A DNA stretch of 64,000 nt from Methylobacterium sp. DB0501 (GCF_011043735.1 NZ_JAAKGV010000020.1:62001-126000), one strand, 5' to 3'. Shown: positions 16,448 through 26,079, counted from the stretch's first letter. Numbers and translations: made by a program. Notes: generated by a model not told the origin, from the sequence alone.

Positions 16448-18196
16448 CTACGCCGCATGAGCCTTGTTCGCATGCGTCAAGGCTGGGTGCCTGACTCTCT
16501 TCATCAACTGTATCCCTGCCATCTCGGCTGAGACCCACATCACCTCGGCCTGAACGCATTGCCCATCTGCGAAGGTCATGTCGACCTTCTTACCGACTGC
16601 AAGGCCCGGCACGATGGTGATGCGCGCGCCTGACTGCGAGAGGTCACAGAGGCGGCTGGCACTCTCCCGGCCATCAATCCGCACCATCACAGGTTCGTCG
16701 AGTTGTACGCGCAGGGCTTCACGGCGCTCAGACAGATCACGGGTGACGGCGCTGACGAACTCCTCCACGGAGTGCGTCAGGGTCTGGGCAACAGTCCGGA
16801 GCGTCTGGGACACGCCCAGAGCCTCCTCCGCGTGCTGCTGCGTCTCCTGCGTTGCGTGGGCCACAACCTCGGCCCCCTCGCGCGCATCCGTGCTGCCTTG
16901 CGCCACCCGTGCGATCGTCCGTGACATCTCAGCCGTGGCGCTCTGCTGCTCGGCCACGGCCTGGGTAATCGCGACCGTCAGGCCCTCGATCTCCTGCATC
17001 GAGGAGGCGATCCCATCGATGGCTCTCACGGTCTTGCCCGTGGAGCCCTGGATCGCGCTGACCTGCGTGACGATCTCGTCCGTGGCTCGCATCGTCTGGG
17101 ATGCCAAGCCCTTCACCTCGGCCGCAACGACGGCGAAGCCACGTCCCGCCTCGCCCGCCCGTGCGGCCTCGATCGTGGCATTCAGGGCCAGTAGGTTCGT
17201 CTGATCCGCAATCGCCTTGATCAGCCCAATCACGGCTCCGATCCGCTCGGCCGTCGCGGCGAGTTCCCGAACGTCGACGTTGGTGGTTCGGGCCTCATCG
17301 CTGATCCGCTGGATCAGGTCGCGCGCCTGTCCAGTCTGCGTCACGATCCCCGCCATCGAGGCGCTCAGTTCCTCGGTGCCCGCAGAGACGGAGAGCACGT
17401 TCTGCGCGATGGCGGTCGCGGTTGAGCGCGCCTGCAACGCCTGTCGGCTGGATTGCGTGGCAACGCCGCTCAAGGCCAACGCGGTCTCGCGCATGCCGAT
17501 CGTCTGCTCCTCGACCTGCCGCTCGACCTCGATCAGGTGATCCCGGAAGCCTGTGACCACTTCGGCCAGGGAGTGCTGCCGGTAAACCTCGAAGCCACGC
17601 TCCTGCTGCGCGGTCTGCTCAGCGAGGCGTTGCGCCGTCGCGCTTTGCGCAGCCGCGACGGCTGCCTGCTCGGACTCAGCGATGGCGCGGGTCAGTTGAC
17701 GTGCAGCCAGGATGAGAGCGGCAGCCTCGATCAGGATGACGACGGCGTGCAGGACGACCCGACCGTAGTCGGCCCCGTTCGGGAACACAGCGGCTGGGTA
17801 GACGACGTTGAGCGCGAGATGATGCACGGCGACCACAGCCGTCGCGATCACGACAGATGACCAGCAGCCCCAGCCAGCGACCACGGCCAGGGCCGCGAAG
17901 AACACCATGTGCATGTCGATCTGGAGGTGCGTCCCCGCCAGGGAGAACACGAGGAGGCCGACCAGGGCCATCGTGGCGGCGGAGGAGAGATGACGGGTGA
18001 CGAGCGCAGCGCCTGACTGGTAGGCCGCGATGAAGACCACGCTGAGGAGCGCCCCGCCCACGCTCGCGACAGCAAGAGGTTGCCCACTGGTGATCCACGC
18101 CGCGACGACGACGGCGAGATAGAGCAAGCCGAGCCCGGTGAGCAGGACGGGCAGGAATGCGCGACGAAGGCGATCGAGGCCGTTGGGGGTGGTCAT
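16448..18196 (-). CDS. Methyl-accepting chemotaxis protein with six N-terminal TM helices and C-terminal PilZ
   Basis: 582 residues. About six hydrophobic helices in residues 12-170, with almost no periplasmic domain, then a short coiled coil and the MCP signalling domain with its hairpin tip (ADQTNLLALNATIEAARAG) near 355. The last 95 residues are a PilZ domain: RREALRVQLDEP and DLSQSGARITI supply the RxxxR and (D/N)xSxxG c-di-GMP-binding motifs. So chemotaxis input may be modulated by c-di-GMP, made by the GGDEF proteins nearby (inference). Its start overlaps the stop of the upstream small secreted protein by ATGA. Confidence 0.9.
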   Translation of the reverse strand: MTTPNGLDRLRRAFLPVLLTGLGLLYLAVVVAAWITSGQPLAVASVGGALLSVVFIAAYQSGAALVTRHLSSAATMALVGLLVFSLAGTHLQIDMHMVFFAALAVVAGWGCWSSVVIATAVVAVHHLALNVVYPAAVFPNGADYGRVVLHAVVILIEAAALILAARQLTRAIAESEQAAVAAAQSATAQRLAEQTAQQERGFEVYRQHSLAEVVTGFRDHLIEVERQVEEQTIGMRETALALSGVATQSSRQALQARSTATAIAQNVLSVSAGTEELSASMAGIVTQTGQARDLIQRISDEARTTNVDVRELAATAERIGAVIGLIKAIADQTNLLALNATIEAARAGEAGRGFAVVAAEVKGLASQTMRATDEIVTQVSAIQGSTGKTVRAIDGIASSMQEIEGLTVAITQAVAEQQSATAEMSRTIARVAQGSTDAREGAEVVAHATQETQQHAEEALGVSQTLRTVAQTLTHSVEEFVSAVTRDLSERREALRVQLDEPVMVRIDGRESASRLCDLSQSGARITIVPGLAVGKKVDMTFADGQCVQAEVMWVSAEMAGIQLMKRVRHPALTHANKAHAA

Positions 18197-18549
18197 GAGC
18201 GTGGAGCCTGCCGAAAGGAGGACGTAGCGGCGGTAGGGAGACAGCCATTCAGGGGGGAAGCAGCCAGCACCAGGGTCGCGCCAGCGCGGTACAGGGCCTC
18301 AACGAGATCAGGACGTGAGGCATGAAGGACGGCCACGTGGCCGTGGGTCGACAACCAGAGGATCTGTCCGCCCGCAGCAGTAATCGCACGCGGCAGCGGC
18401 GCGTCTGGAACGAAGGTCACGACGGCGACCGGCTCCCCAGGGCGGGGGCACAGCGCCAGGACGACAGGTGCAAGTCCACAGAGCAGCACGAAGCCGACGA
18501 CGAGCGCCTTGCTCCGTAAGGCCCGACCACTCGGCGTCTGAACGATCAT
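18193..18549 (-). CDS. Small exported or membrane-anchored protein coupled to the PilZ-MCP
   Basis: 118 residues with one N-terminal hydrophobic helix (ALVVGFVLLCGLAPVVLALC, residues 15-34), either a signal anchor or a signal peptide. The rest (about 85 residues) has a compact pattern of strands and helices, AAGGQILWLSTHGHVAVLHASRP. No family recognised. The stop overlaps the MCP start by four bases, so the two are co-translated and this may be its periplasmic sensory partner, which would explain why the MCP itself lacks a ligand domain (inference). Confidence 0.65.
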   Translation of the reverse strand: MIVQTPSGRALRSKALVVGFVLLCGLAPVVLALCPRPGEPVAVVTFVPDAPLPRAITAAGGQILWLSTHGHVAVLHASRPDLVEALYRAGATLVLAASPLNGCLPTAATSSFRQAPRS

Positions 18550-18913
18550 GCGGATGCAGTCGAAGAGCGTGGTGCTCGGCGAGCGCCAGAGCGTGACCCA
18601 GAGTCTGGTTCCGGATTATACCAGCAACTATACTTGCAATCGTTAATGAAAGGTGCGCTTTCGGTCAAATCGAAGACCGAAGCGCATTAGACCTGTTGGC
18701 CTAGTCGACAACGTTTTCGACAAATTCTCGGCTTCACTGCAAGCGTTCATCAGCATCCACAGCCAGCGGCAGCAACGCCGTACTCATTTTGGTGGCGCCA
18801 GGGAAAATCATGAGAGATGAGGCTATGTTCGGGTGCCTCATCTCTCACCCTGTACTCGCACAAAGGGAGGGGTAATGAGTGGTAATCGCTCGGAGGAGTT
18901 CTTGGACGGCAGA
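18550..18913. other. Non-coding stretch upstream of the PilZ-MCP operon
   Basis: AT-richer than its neighbours. I see no convincing gene. On the minus strand TATAAT reads at 18620-18615, about 66 bases before the small-protein start, but no well-spaced -35 goes with it. Confidence 0.4.
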
Positions 18914-18949
18914 GCGCCCGCCAGAGGGTTAGGACCTTGACGGGCGCGC
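18914..18949 (+). repeat. Bulged hairpin repeat, copy C
   Basis: GCGCCCGCCA (18914-18923) pairs with TGACGGGCGC (18938-18947) with one C-A mismatch and encloses GAGGGTTAGGACCT, identical to copy B. It ends 17 bases before a tiny ORF with a strong ribosome site, so here it looks like part of a leader. Confidence 0.75.
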
Positions 18950-18965
18950 TGTACTGAGGAGACAG

Positions 18966-19037
18966 ATGAAGACTCTTCTCGAAAGCCTAACGCGCGCCTC
19001 ACGCAAAGAGTTCCCGAACGATGTCGCCGAAATCTAA
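18966..19037 (+). CDS. Tiny ORF behind hairpin C
   Basis: 23 codons from the ATG at 18966 to TAA at 19035-19037, beginning MKTLLESL and basic in the middle (TRASRKEF). GAGGAG lies 5 bases before the ATG, one of the better ribosome sites in this part of the window. The corresponding DNA after hairpin A is recognisably related (ACGCTT...AACGC...TTCC) but has lost the ATG. Function unknown; it could be a leader peptide or a small membrane-associated peptide. Confidence 0.4.
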   Translation: MKTLLESLTRASRKEFPNDVAEI

Positions 19038-19211
19038 CAGTCAAGCTACATCTTGTCTGAACAAGATCATCACGATATTGGCTGAAGGTTACTAACTACC
19101 CGCGCAAACGGCACAGCCTGACAGCATCCTCGTCGGATGAGTAGAGGGGGGGCACGATGCCTAACGTAATTCGTGAACGCGCCCGATCGTCAGTGAAGCT
19201 CATGCTAAAAT

Positions 19212-19658
19212 TCAGGGACTGATGTCACCTCGTTGCATCAATCCTGGACGAACCTGCGACTTTCGCAACACCGAAAGAGTGTCATCAAGTTCGCGCATGA
19301 GATGGGTAACTGCGCGGAACGACACGATCCCCGCGTGGTTTTCAGGCGGCTCTTCGAGAGCACCGCGCAATTGCTCGATCTCGGCGATCTTCGCCTGGAT
19401 GATACTGAGATCCTCCTCCGTGGGGCCCCCAGCGTGCTCCAGCATGCTTTGGAGCGTCCACTGCTGGACCCGCAGGAGCAGGAGAGTGTCGAGATCATCA
19501 TAGAGGTCAGCCTCGGCATCCGACGAACTCTCCCCCATCTGATAGAGCTTCTCGATCCCGGCGGCGCGTGCCGACGAGCGCATCTCGATCTCGGCAATGC
19601 GCCGCCGGACGCTCCGAAGGGAAGCGGCGATGTTGGTTGTCATTGGGTCCAAGGTCAT
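19212..19658 (-). CDS. Hypothetical coiled-coil protein
   Basis: 148 residues from the ATG at 19658; ATGs at 19691 and 19643 are equally open and no ribosome site decides. Heptad-like helices are seen at about 10-35 (LRSVRRRIAEIEMRSSARA) and 85-110 (LSIIQAKIAEIEQLRGALEE), with an acidic stretch between. No membrane segment or known domain. It stands alone, 57 bases before the end of the truncated resolvase. Confidence 0.6.
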   Translation of the reverse strand: MTLDPMTTNIAASLRSVRRRIAEIEMRSSARAAGIEKLYQMGESSSDAEADLYDDLDTLLLLRVQQWTLQSMLEHAGGPTEEDLSIIQAKIAEIEQLRGALEEPPENHAGIVSFRAVTHLMRELDDTLSVLRKSQVRPGLMQRGDISP

Positions 19659-19714
19659 CTCACAGGCAGGTCCCGCAGGTGGCACTGTCATTCTTGCAAG
19701 TATGTATGGTCGGG

Positions 19715-20330
19715 TCAGGCGAGTACCCGGCTGACCTGTGTCGCGGTCCAGGCGCTGCCGTTCGGCGTGCCGATGCCGCGTGCATTCAGTTCGGCCGCAA
19801 TCCCGCTAAGGGTCGTGATCCCGCGTGCTCGAATATCCTCGATCGATCGCCGAACCTTGAGCTTGAACGCTTCGGCGCGCGCCTGCCGGGCAGCAACGCC
19901 CGCCCTTGAACCGATTTCGGGCTGTGGGCTCCCGAGCGTCACGCCGCGCGCCTTGAGAGCCGCGAGGGCAGCCCTGGTGCGCTCCGAGATCTTCTGGCGC
20001 TCGACGTCGGCGAACCAGCCCATGATCTGGAGCATCGGGCGGTCGGCATGGGGCATGTCGACGGCGGTGAAGGGTGTCTCAACGTAGCGCCTGCCGCGCC
20101 GCTCGCCGCGCAGAAAGGTTGCGATGTAGGCGAGGTCGCGACTGAGCCGATCGAGGCGGGCGACGATCAACGTCGCCTTGTGCTTGTTGGCGGCGGCGCG
20201 TGCCCGGATCAACTCCGGCCGCATCATACGTTCGTTTGATCGTGTAAAGTTCGCCGCCTCCAGCGGCTCAAACCGCCAAATAGCTGTGCACAGTCGCTGA
20301 TCCTGCTTGACAATCTGCCCGGGCTTCAAC
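19715..20330 (-). pseudogene. N-terminally truncated serine recombinase (resolvase)
   Basis: The recognisable part starts near RPELIRARAAANKHKATLIVARLDRLSRD and runs through MLQIMGWFADVERQKISERTRAALAALKARGVTLG to a C-terminal region with GIAAELNARGIGTPNG, typical of resolvase-type recombinases. The N-terminal part carrying the catalytic Ser (YxRVSxxxQ) is missing; the open frame upstream to 20479 has unrelated residues. It therefore cannot recombine DNA and is a remnant of a mobile element. Confidence 0.7.
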
Positions 20331-20469
20331 CTTGCCCCCATCGAGTCTATGCCGGGCATCCCGCCAACGCGCGTGGTGCGCGCCGCCGCGTCGAGCCCTG
20401 CCGGAATGACCTCGGGCGTCGCGGCGCGACGACTCTGGGGTTTGGGGCACCAAGGGGCAGGCGAGCCGC

Positions 20470-20644
20470 GGGCGCGCATTCGTCCAGCGGTACACGCACA
20501 ACGGCCAGGAGATGACTGTCCCCAGATAGCTCAGGCCGAGGGGCTCAAACCCAAGACGCTTGACGCGCGCCTCCGAAAGGGCATGCCACTTGAAGAGGCG
20601 CTCGATCCCGTAGTTCGGTCCGGATCAGGGCGGCCACGTCGCTA
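20470..20644 (+). pseudogene. Fragment of an HTH/endonuclease-associated protein
   Basis: Two plus-strand frames together read FVQRYTHNGQEM then PQIAQAEGLKPKTLDARLRKGMPLEEAL, a small helix-turn-helix seen at the ends of phage HNH and AP2-type proteins. A one-base shift separates them, and there is no start. With the truncated resolvase it marks a decayed mobile element. Confidence 0.35.
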
Positions 20645-20978
20645 GCTGCTATCCGTGCCTAGACGTCGTCCCTGACCCAGATCTGACGATGATCGATCAT
20701 CCGAAAAGGCGGCGGTGAATGAGGGCGGCAAGTTCAGCTTGTCCGCGCATACTCATTATTCGGTTCTGGAAACTAAGATTTCTCAGCGTCATCGTTAGCA
20801 CAGCATCTCCAGTCGCGGAGAGAAAAAGACTATACCGATTTATATAATTCGTTCAACCAAATAATTATGAGTATTTTCCAATTGATTCAGCATTCATAAA
20901 TTATTTCTGAAGTTGAATGAAAGACACGCGTCGGAACTATCGGCGATGGGAAGCGCACTCGCGAGAAGGGTCGAGCCC
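20645..20978. other. Non-coding AT-rich stretch before the Cache chemoreceptor
   Basis: About 330 bases, strongly AT-rich at 20750-20910. No gene seen; it probably holds the promoter of the chemoreceptor operon. Confidence 0.4.
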
Positions 20979-22754
20979 ATGGAGGAGAAATTGTCTTTCG
21001 GGATCAGGACACAACTTCACGTCCTCACAGCCGCAGCGGTTCTTGGCATCGCAGTCATCGTTGTCCTCGCGGGCTTCGCCCTGCGCGATGCCGTTGTCGA
21101 TGCGCGCATGACGAAGACCCGCCAACTGGTCGAAGCCGCGCACAGTCTCGTCGCCGGGTTTGCCGAGCAAGAACGCACCGGCAAGCTTGACCGTAAGCAG
21201 GCGCAGGATCTGGCCACAGCAGCCCTGAAGGCGATGCGCTACGACCGCAGCGAGTACTTCTGGGTCAACGACATGCACCCACGCATGATCATGCATCCGA
21301 CCCGCTCGAAGCTCGACGGCACCGACCTCACAACCTCCAAGGACCCGAACGGCAAGACCCTCTTCGTCGAAATGGTCGAGGTCGTGCGCAAGTCCGGTGC
21401 CGGGTTCGTGCCCTACCAGTGGCCCAAGCCCGGCGAGGACCAGCCCGTCGACAAGCTGTCCTACGTCAAAGGCTTCGAGCCCTGGGGCTGGGTCATCGGC
21501 TCCGGCGTCTACGCCGATGATACCGCGGCTCAGGTTCGCACCGCGCTCTTCGGCCTGCTCAAGGGCGTCGTTCTCGCGGCGGGACTGATTGCCCTTCTCG
21601 CCGTCATGATCGGGCGCTCGATCGCCGGGAAGATCCGTCATCTGGCGAGCGTCATGCGCAGGCTGGCGGATGGTAACCTCCAGCAGGAGATCCCGTCCGT
21701 TGCCCGGCGCGACGAGATCGGCGCCATGGCCAAGGCCGTGCTGGTGTTCCGCGACAACGCCATCGCGCGCGAGCGCCTGGAGGAGGAGGCCGCGCAAACC
21801 GAGCACGAGAAGGCCAAGCGCAACGGAGAGCTTGAGGCCAGCCTTGCCGCCTTCCAGAGCGCGATGCGCAACGTCGTGAGCACCGTTGCGGGCAATACCG
21901 CCGAGATGCAGCGCACTGCCGAGGCCCTCACGTCGATCTCGACCCAGACCTCCCAGGAGGCCGATGCCGCGACAGCAGTGTCGGGCCAGACCTCCGAGCA
22001 CGTCACGATGGTAGCGGCCTCCACCGATCAACTCTCAAGTTCGATCCAGGAGATCTCCCGGCAGGTGCAGGGGGTAGCCGAGATCGTGCGCCAGGGAAGC
22101 GAGACCGCGACGGCATCCGCGCGTCAGGCGCACGCGATGGCGGAGGTCGGCGAGCGCATCGCGGCGGTGATCGGGTCGATCCAGTCGATCGCCTCACAGA
22201 CGAACCTGCTCGCCCTGAACGCGACGATCGAGTCGGCGCGCGCCGGGCAGGCAGGCAAGGGCTTCGCCGTGGTTGCCTCGGAGGTGAAGATGCTGGCGGG
22301 TCAGACAGCGCGCGCCAGCGACGAGATCGTCGCTCGGGTCGGCGAGATCCAGGCCACCACGCGCCATGTCCTGGCGGCCAACGAGCAACTGGTCACGATG
22401 ATGCACGACATCCTGACGGCGACGACGGCGGTCGCCTCGGCCGTCGAGCAGCAGAATGCCGCGACCGGCGACATCGCCCGCAGCGTGCAGGTGGCAGCCG
22501 ATGGGACAGAGAAGCTCGCCCTGAACATCTCGGAGGTGCGCTCGGGAGCGCGTGAGACGGAGAAGCATGCGGGCGCGGTTCTTGAGGTGACCAAGGCGAT
22601 GCTGTCGCAATCCTCGCTGATCGAGGAGCAGCTTCGCGCCTTCGTACACGCGCTCCGGGTGGGTCCGATGGACCGCCGCAAGGGCAGCACCAGCAAGCTC
22701 TATCAGGGTCATGACCGGCGCTCCCAGTCCACCGATGCTCTGAAAAGTGCGTAG
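20979..22754 (+). CDS. Methyl-accepting chemotaxis protein with Cache sensor
   Basis: 591 residues from the ATG at 20979, which has GAAGGG 8 bases before it; TTG 20913 and ATG 20946 are alternatives. A membrane helix at about 15-37, a single-Cache (sCache_2) periplasmic domain at about 40-180 (YDRSEYFWVNDMHPRMIMHP, EPWGWVIGSGVY), a second helix at about 190-212, HAMP (IRHLASVMRRLADGNLQ) and an MCP signalling domain with IASQTNLLALNATIESARAG. The ligand of such Cache domains is usually a small organic acid, not decidable here. It is followed 3 bases later by the GGDEF/EAL gene, so chemotaxis and c-di-GMP signalling share an operon. Confidence 0.9.
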   Translation: MEEKLSFGIRTQLHVLTAAAVLGIAVIVVLAGFALRDAVVDARMTKTRQLVEAAHSLVAGFAEQERTGKLDRKQAQDLATAALKAMRYDRSEYFWVNDMHPRMIMHPTRSKLDGTDLTTSKDPNGKTLFVEMVEVVRKSGAGFVPYQWPKPGEDQPVDKLSYVKGFEPWGWVIGSGVYADDTAAQVRTALFGLLKGVVLAAGLIALLAVMIGRSIAGKIRHLASVMRRLADGNLQQEIPSVARRDEIGAMAKAVLVFRDNAIARERLEEEAAQTEHEKAKRNGELEASLAAFQSAMRNVVSTVAGNTAEMQRTAEALTSISTQTSQEADAATAVSGQTSEHVTMVAASTDQLSSSIQEISRQVQGVAEIVRQGSETATASARQAHAMAEVGERIAAVIGSIQSIASQTNLLALNATIESARAGQAGKGFAVVASEVKMLAGQTARASDEIVARVGEIQATTRHVLAANEQLVTMMHDILTATTAVASAVEQQNAATGDIARSVQVAADGTEKLALNISEVRSGARETEKHAGAVLEVTKAMLSQSSLIEEQLRAFVHALRVGPMDRRKGSTSKLYQGHDRRSQSTDALKSA

Positions 22755-22757
22755 ACT

Positions 22758-25694
22758 ATGCACCACATGCTGGATCGCGAAGGCGAGCGCCTGGAAGCTG
22801 TTCATCGACTGGCTGCTGTCGGCACAGGGCCCGAGGCGCAATTCGACGCGATCTGTCGGGTCTTGCGCCGGATCTTCGATGCGCCAATCGCCCTCGTCTC
22901 AATCGTCGAGCACGACCGCGTATGGTACAAGGCCAAGTGCGGCCTTGAGGTCGAGAATGCGCCGCGCGACGTCGCGGTCTGCGCCCATACCATTCTCAGC
23001 GACGACGTTCTGATCGTCGAGGACCTCGCTCGGGACATCCGGTTCCGGAACAACCCGCTCGTGACCGGAGATCCCGGCCTGCGAGCCTACGCAGGCGTTC
23101 CCCTGGTCCTTGCCCCAGGGCTCAGGGTCGGCGCACTCTGCGTCATCGACACGTGGCCGCGCACCTTCCTCGCGGAGCAGATCGACCAGCTTCGCGACCT
23201 CGGTGAAGTCGTCGTCGCTCAGTTGCGGGAGTACGAAACGCGACGCGCAAGGGCGAACGCCGAGCGGAAAAGCAGCGAGACCGTCTCTGTCCTCAACGCC
23301 ACCCTGGAGCACATGGACCAGGGCCTGATGATGGTCGACGAGTTCGACGTCGTTCGGGTTTGCAACGGTCGCGCGATGGAGATGCTCGACCTGCCCTCCG
23401 AGATGATGCGGGCGCAGCCGACCTTCGCGCAGGTTCGTCAATACCAACTCGATCAGGACGAGTTCCGCCAGTCGCCCGAGTTCATGCGACAGTGGGTGAA
23501 GAGTTCCGGACTGGAGAGGACCCATCACGTCTACGAGCGCGAACGGTCCAATGGCCGGATCCTTGAGATCCGCACGGTGCCGCTCGCCGCGGGCGGGGCG
23601 GTACGAACGTACAGCGACGTCACCGAGCGCAGGCGGGCCGAGCATCAGGTCCTGGCAAGCGAGGCGCGCTACCGCGTCCTCGCTGATGGGCTGCCGCAAA
23701 TGGTCTGGGTCATGCGCGTCAGCGATGGCGAGTTGCTCTACCGCAACACGCGGTTCGTGGACTACTTCGGTGAGATCGGCACGGCGCGCACGGCCCGGGT
23801 CCAACGGAACCACCCCGACGATGCCGAGCGCGTCGCGCGCGAGTGGGCTCGCTGCTGCTCAGAGGGCCAGCCCTTCGACATCGAGGTTCGTCTTCGCCGC
23901 TGGGACGACGCCTACCGCTGGCACAAGTTGGTGATGACTCCTGTTCGCAAGGGAGACGAGGTCGTCGAGTACCTGGGCACGGCCCTCGATATCGAAGACA
24001 TCATCTCGGCTCACGAGTCGCTGCGGGTCACGACGGACCGCCTCCGGCTCGCCCAGGCGGCGGCGGGGGCGGGTCTGTTCGACTGGAACCTGCTCGACGG
24101 CAGCGCGGTACTCTCGCCGGAGGCGCTGCGGCTGTTCGGCTTTCCCGAGGATCGCACCTCCCCGGTAACACGCGACGAGTGGTCGGCGGCGATCCAGCCC
24201 GACGATCTGACGACCCTGGCAGTCGAGGTCGAGCAAGCCTTGAAGACGGGCGAGACCCTCAGGATCGAGTACCGCGTACCTCAGCCGGATGGATCCCAGC
24301 GCTGGATCATGAGCATGGGCCGTGTGACGACGGGACCCGATGGGCAGGCGATCAGCGTCCTCGGCATCAGCGTCGACATCACGGAACGCAAGCAGGCCGA
24401 AGCTAAGATCGCCCATATGGCCCGCCACGACGTGCTCACCGACCTGCCAAACCGCGCGCTGTTCCGCGAGCGCGTCGAGCAGCGGTTGGCGGAAGTGCGC
24501 CGTCATGGAGGCTTTTGCGTGCTGATGGTCCTGGATCTCGATGGCTTCAAGGCGGTCAATGACAGCCTCGGCCATCTCGCGGGCGATGCCCTGCTCTGCG
24601 AGGTCGCGCGTCGGTTCCGGGCCGCGCTGCGCGTCGAGGACACGGTCGCGCGGTTCGGGGGCGATGAATTCGCGATCCTGCTCGGCGGGGCGCTGCGCCT
24701 GGAGGGCGTCAGGAACCTTGCCGAACGCCTCGTCGAGGTCGTGCGCGAGCCGATCCGGATCGACGGGCAGCAGATTGGTATCGGCGTCAGCATCGGCATC
24801 GCGATCAGCACCGGGCACGGTCAGGATACCGAGAGCCTGCTGCGTCACGCCGACCTCGCGCTCTACCGCGCCAAGCACGATGGCCGGAACACCTACCGGT
24901 TCTTCGAGCCCGGGATGGATCAGGCGGCCGAGGAGCGGCGGCGCCTCGAACTCGATCTGCGTCTCGCCCTGCGTCGAGGCGAGTTCGAGTTGCACTACCA
25001 GCCGATCGTGGACCTTGCCTCGGGCAAGGTCGTGGCGGTCGAGGCGCTGGTGCGCTGGCGACATCCGACACGCGGTCTGATCTCGCCGGGAGAGTTCATC
25101 CCGCTTGCCGAGGAGACGGGTCTGATCGTGCCGCTCGGCGAGTGGGTGCTGCGGACGGCGATCCGGGACGCGCGGGATCTCCCCGAGCATGTCCGGGTCG
25201 CGGTCAACATCTCGCCGATCCAGATTCGGCACGCCAGCTTCGGCGCGACCGTTCGTGCGGCCATGTCCGATGCTGCGCTGCCACCTGATCGGCTGGAGTT
25301 GGAGATTACCGAGAGCGTTCTGCTCGGCGATAGTCCCTTGGTGAAAGATGTTTTAGCCAGTCTACGGAGTATCGGAGTTCATTTGGCTTTAGACGACTTT
25401 GGTACCGGGTATTCTTCCCTGAGCTACTTGCGCCAGCACCCGTTCGGTCGCATCAAGATCGATCGCTCCTTCCTCGTCTCGATCGCGGATACGGCGGCGA
25501 TGGAGATCCTGCGCGCGATCGTGAGCCTGGGACGAGGTCTGGGCATGACAGTCACAGCCGAAGGTGTTGAAACACAGGAGCAACTCGCGGTCCTTCGTGC
25601 AGAAGGCTGCGAACAGGTCCAGGGTTACCTGTTTGGTAAACCCCAGCGGTTGCTCGAATTACATACCCTAAAATCTCATGCCTCGAAAAGTTAA
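22758..25694 (+). CDS. GAF-PAS-PAS-PAS-GGDEF-EAL cyclic-di-GMP protein
   Basis: 978 residues: GAF at about 25-165, PAS_7-type at about 180-295 (LEHMDQGLMMVDEFDVV), PAS/PAC at about 300-415, PAS/PAC at about 425-545, GGDEF at about 550-715 with RFGGDEFAILL, EAL at about 725-970 with EALVRW, DDFGTGYSSLSYLR and EGVETQEQ. Both enzyme motifs are complete, so it may make or degrade c-di-GMP depending on the sensors. No membrane segment. It is the unsplit counterpart of the gene pair at 6954-9638. A patch near 25325-25430 is visibly AT-richer than the rest. Confidence 0.92.
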   Translation: MHHMLDREGERLEAVHRLAAVGTGPEAQFDAICRVLRRIFDAPIALVSIVEHDRVWYKAKCGLEVENAPRDVAVCAHTILSDDVLIVEDLARDIRFRNNPLVTGDPGLRAYAGVPLVLAPGLRVGALCVIDTWPRTFLAEQIDQLRDLGEVVVAQLREYETRRARANAERKSSETVSVLNATLEHMDQGLMMVDEFDVVRVCNGRAMEMLDLPSEMMRAQPTFAQVRQYQLDQDEFRQSPEFMRQWVKSSGLERTHHVYERERSNGRILEIRTVPLAAGGAVRTYSDVTERRRAEHQVLASEARYRVLADGLPQMVWVMRVSDGELLYRNTRFVDYFGEIGTARTARVQRNHPDDAERVAREWARCCSEGQPFDIEVRLRRWDDAYRWHKLVMTPVRKGDEVVEYLGTALDIEDIISAHESLRVTTDRLRLAQAAAGAGLFDWNLLDGSAVLSPEALRLFGFPEDRTSPVTRDEWSAAIQPDDLTTLAVEVEQALKTGETLRIEYRVPQPDGSQRWIMSMGRVTTGPDGQAISVLGISVDITERKQAEAKIAHMARHDVLTDLPNRALFRERVEQRLAEVRRHGGFCVLMVLDLDGFKAVNDSLGHLAGDALLCEVARRFRAALRVEDTVARFGGDEFAILLGGALRLEGVRNLAERLVEVVREPIRIDGQQIGIGVSIGIAISTGHGQDTESLLRHADLALYRAKHDGRNTYRFFEPGMDQAAEERRRLELDLRLALRRGEFELHYQPIVDLASGKVVAVEALVRWRHPTRGLISPGEFIPLAEETGLIVPLGEWVLRTAIRDARDLPEHVRVAVNISPIQIRHASFGATVRAAMSDAALPPDRLELEITESVLLGDSPLVKDVLASLRSIGVHLALDDFGTGYSSLSYLRQHPFGRIKIDRSFLVSIADTAAMEILRAIVSLGRGLGMTVTAEGVETQEQLAVLRAEGCEQVQGYLFGKPQRLLELHTLKSHASKS

Positions 25695-26079
25695 ATGACT
25701 TGGTAGCAAAGCGGGCGGCGAACCTTGCGGACTTATCCGTAAGCAATCGATGTCATTACATAAGTGATAGTATAGATTTCGCCCGTGCACACTAATTTTA
25801 TTTAAAATTGTTGTATCATTCTGAATTGCCTCTATACCAGTTATTAGGCGACACTCGCGCCATTGTCATCTCCTCTCATCATCACAAACCGCTATTTGCG
25901 CAGACCGTTGAATGCGATCTTTGAAGTTATCTTCGCAAAAGCTACGTGGATGACGTCGATCGATGAACTTCCCGCATTTGGGGATATGGCCGGGCAGGCT
26001 CCTTGTTACAATGCAAGTGCATCGAACCGCCTGCCCGGCATAGATCATCGCGTGTGTCACGCATGACACTACGAGAAAA
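25695..26079. other. Non-coding stretch with an 11-bp hairpin
   Basis: AT-rich. It contains GCCGGGCAGGC at 25989-25999 and its perfect inverted copy at 26029-26039 around a 29-base loop. No T run follows. It lies between convergent genes, so it may act as a weak bidirectional end signal. Confidence 0.45.

Noticed and set aside
18838..19044. 68-codon minus-strand frame across hairpin C
   Set aside because: No ribosome site; it runs through the structured repeat and has no family pattern.
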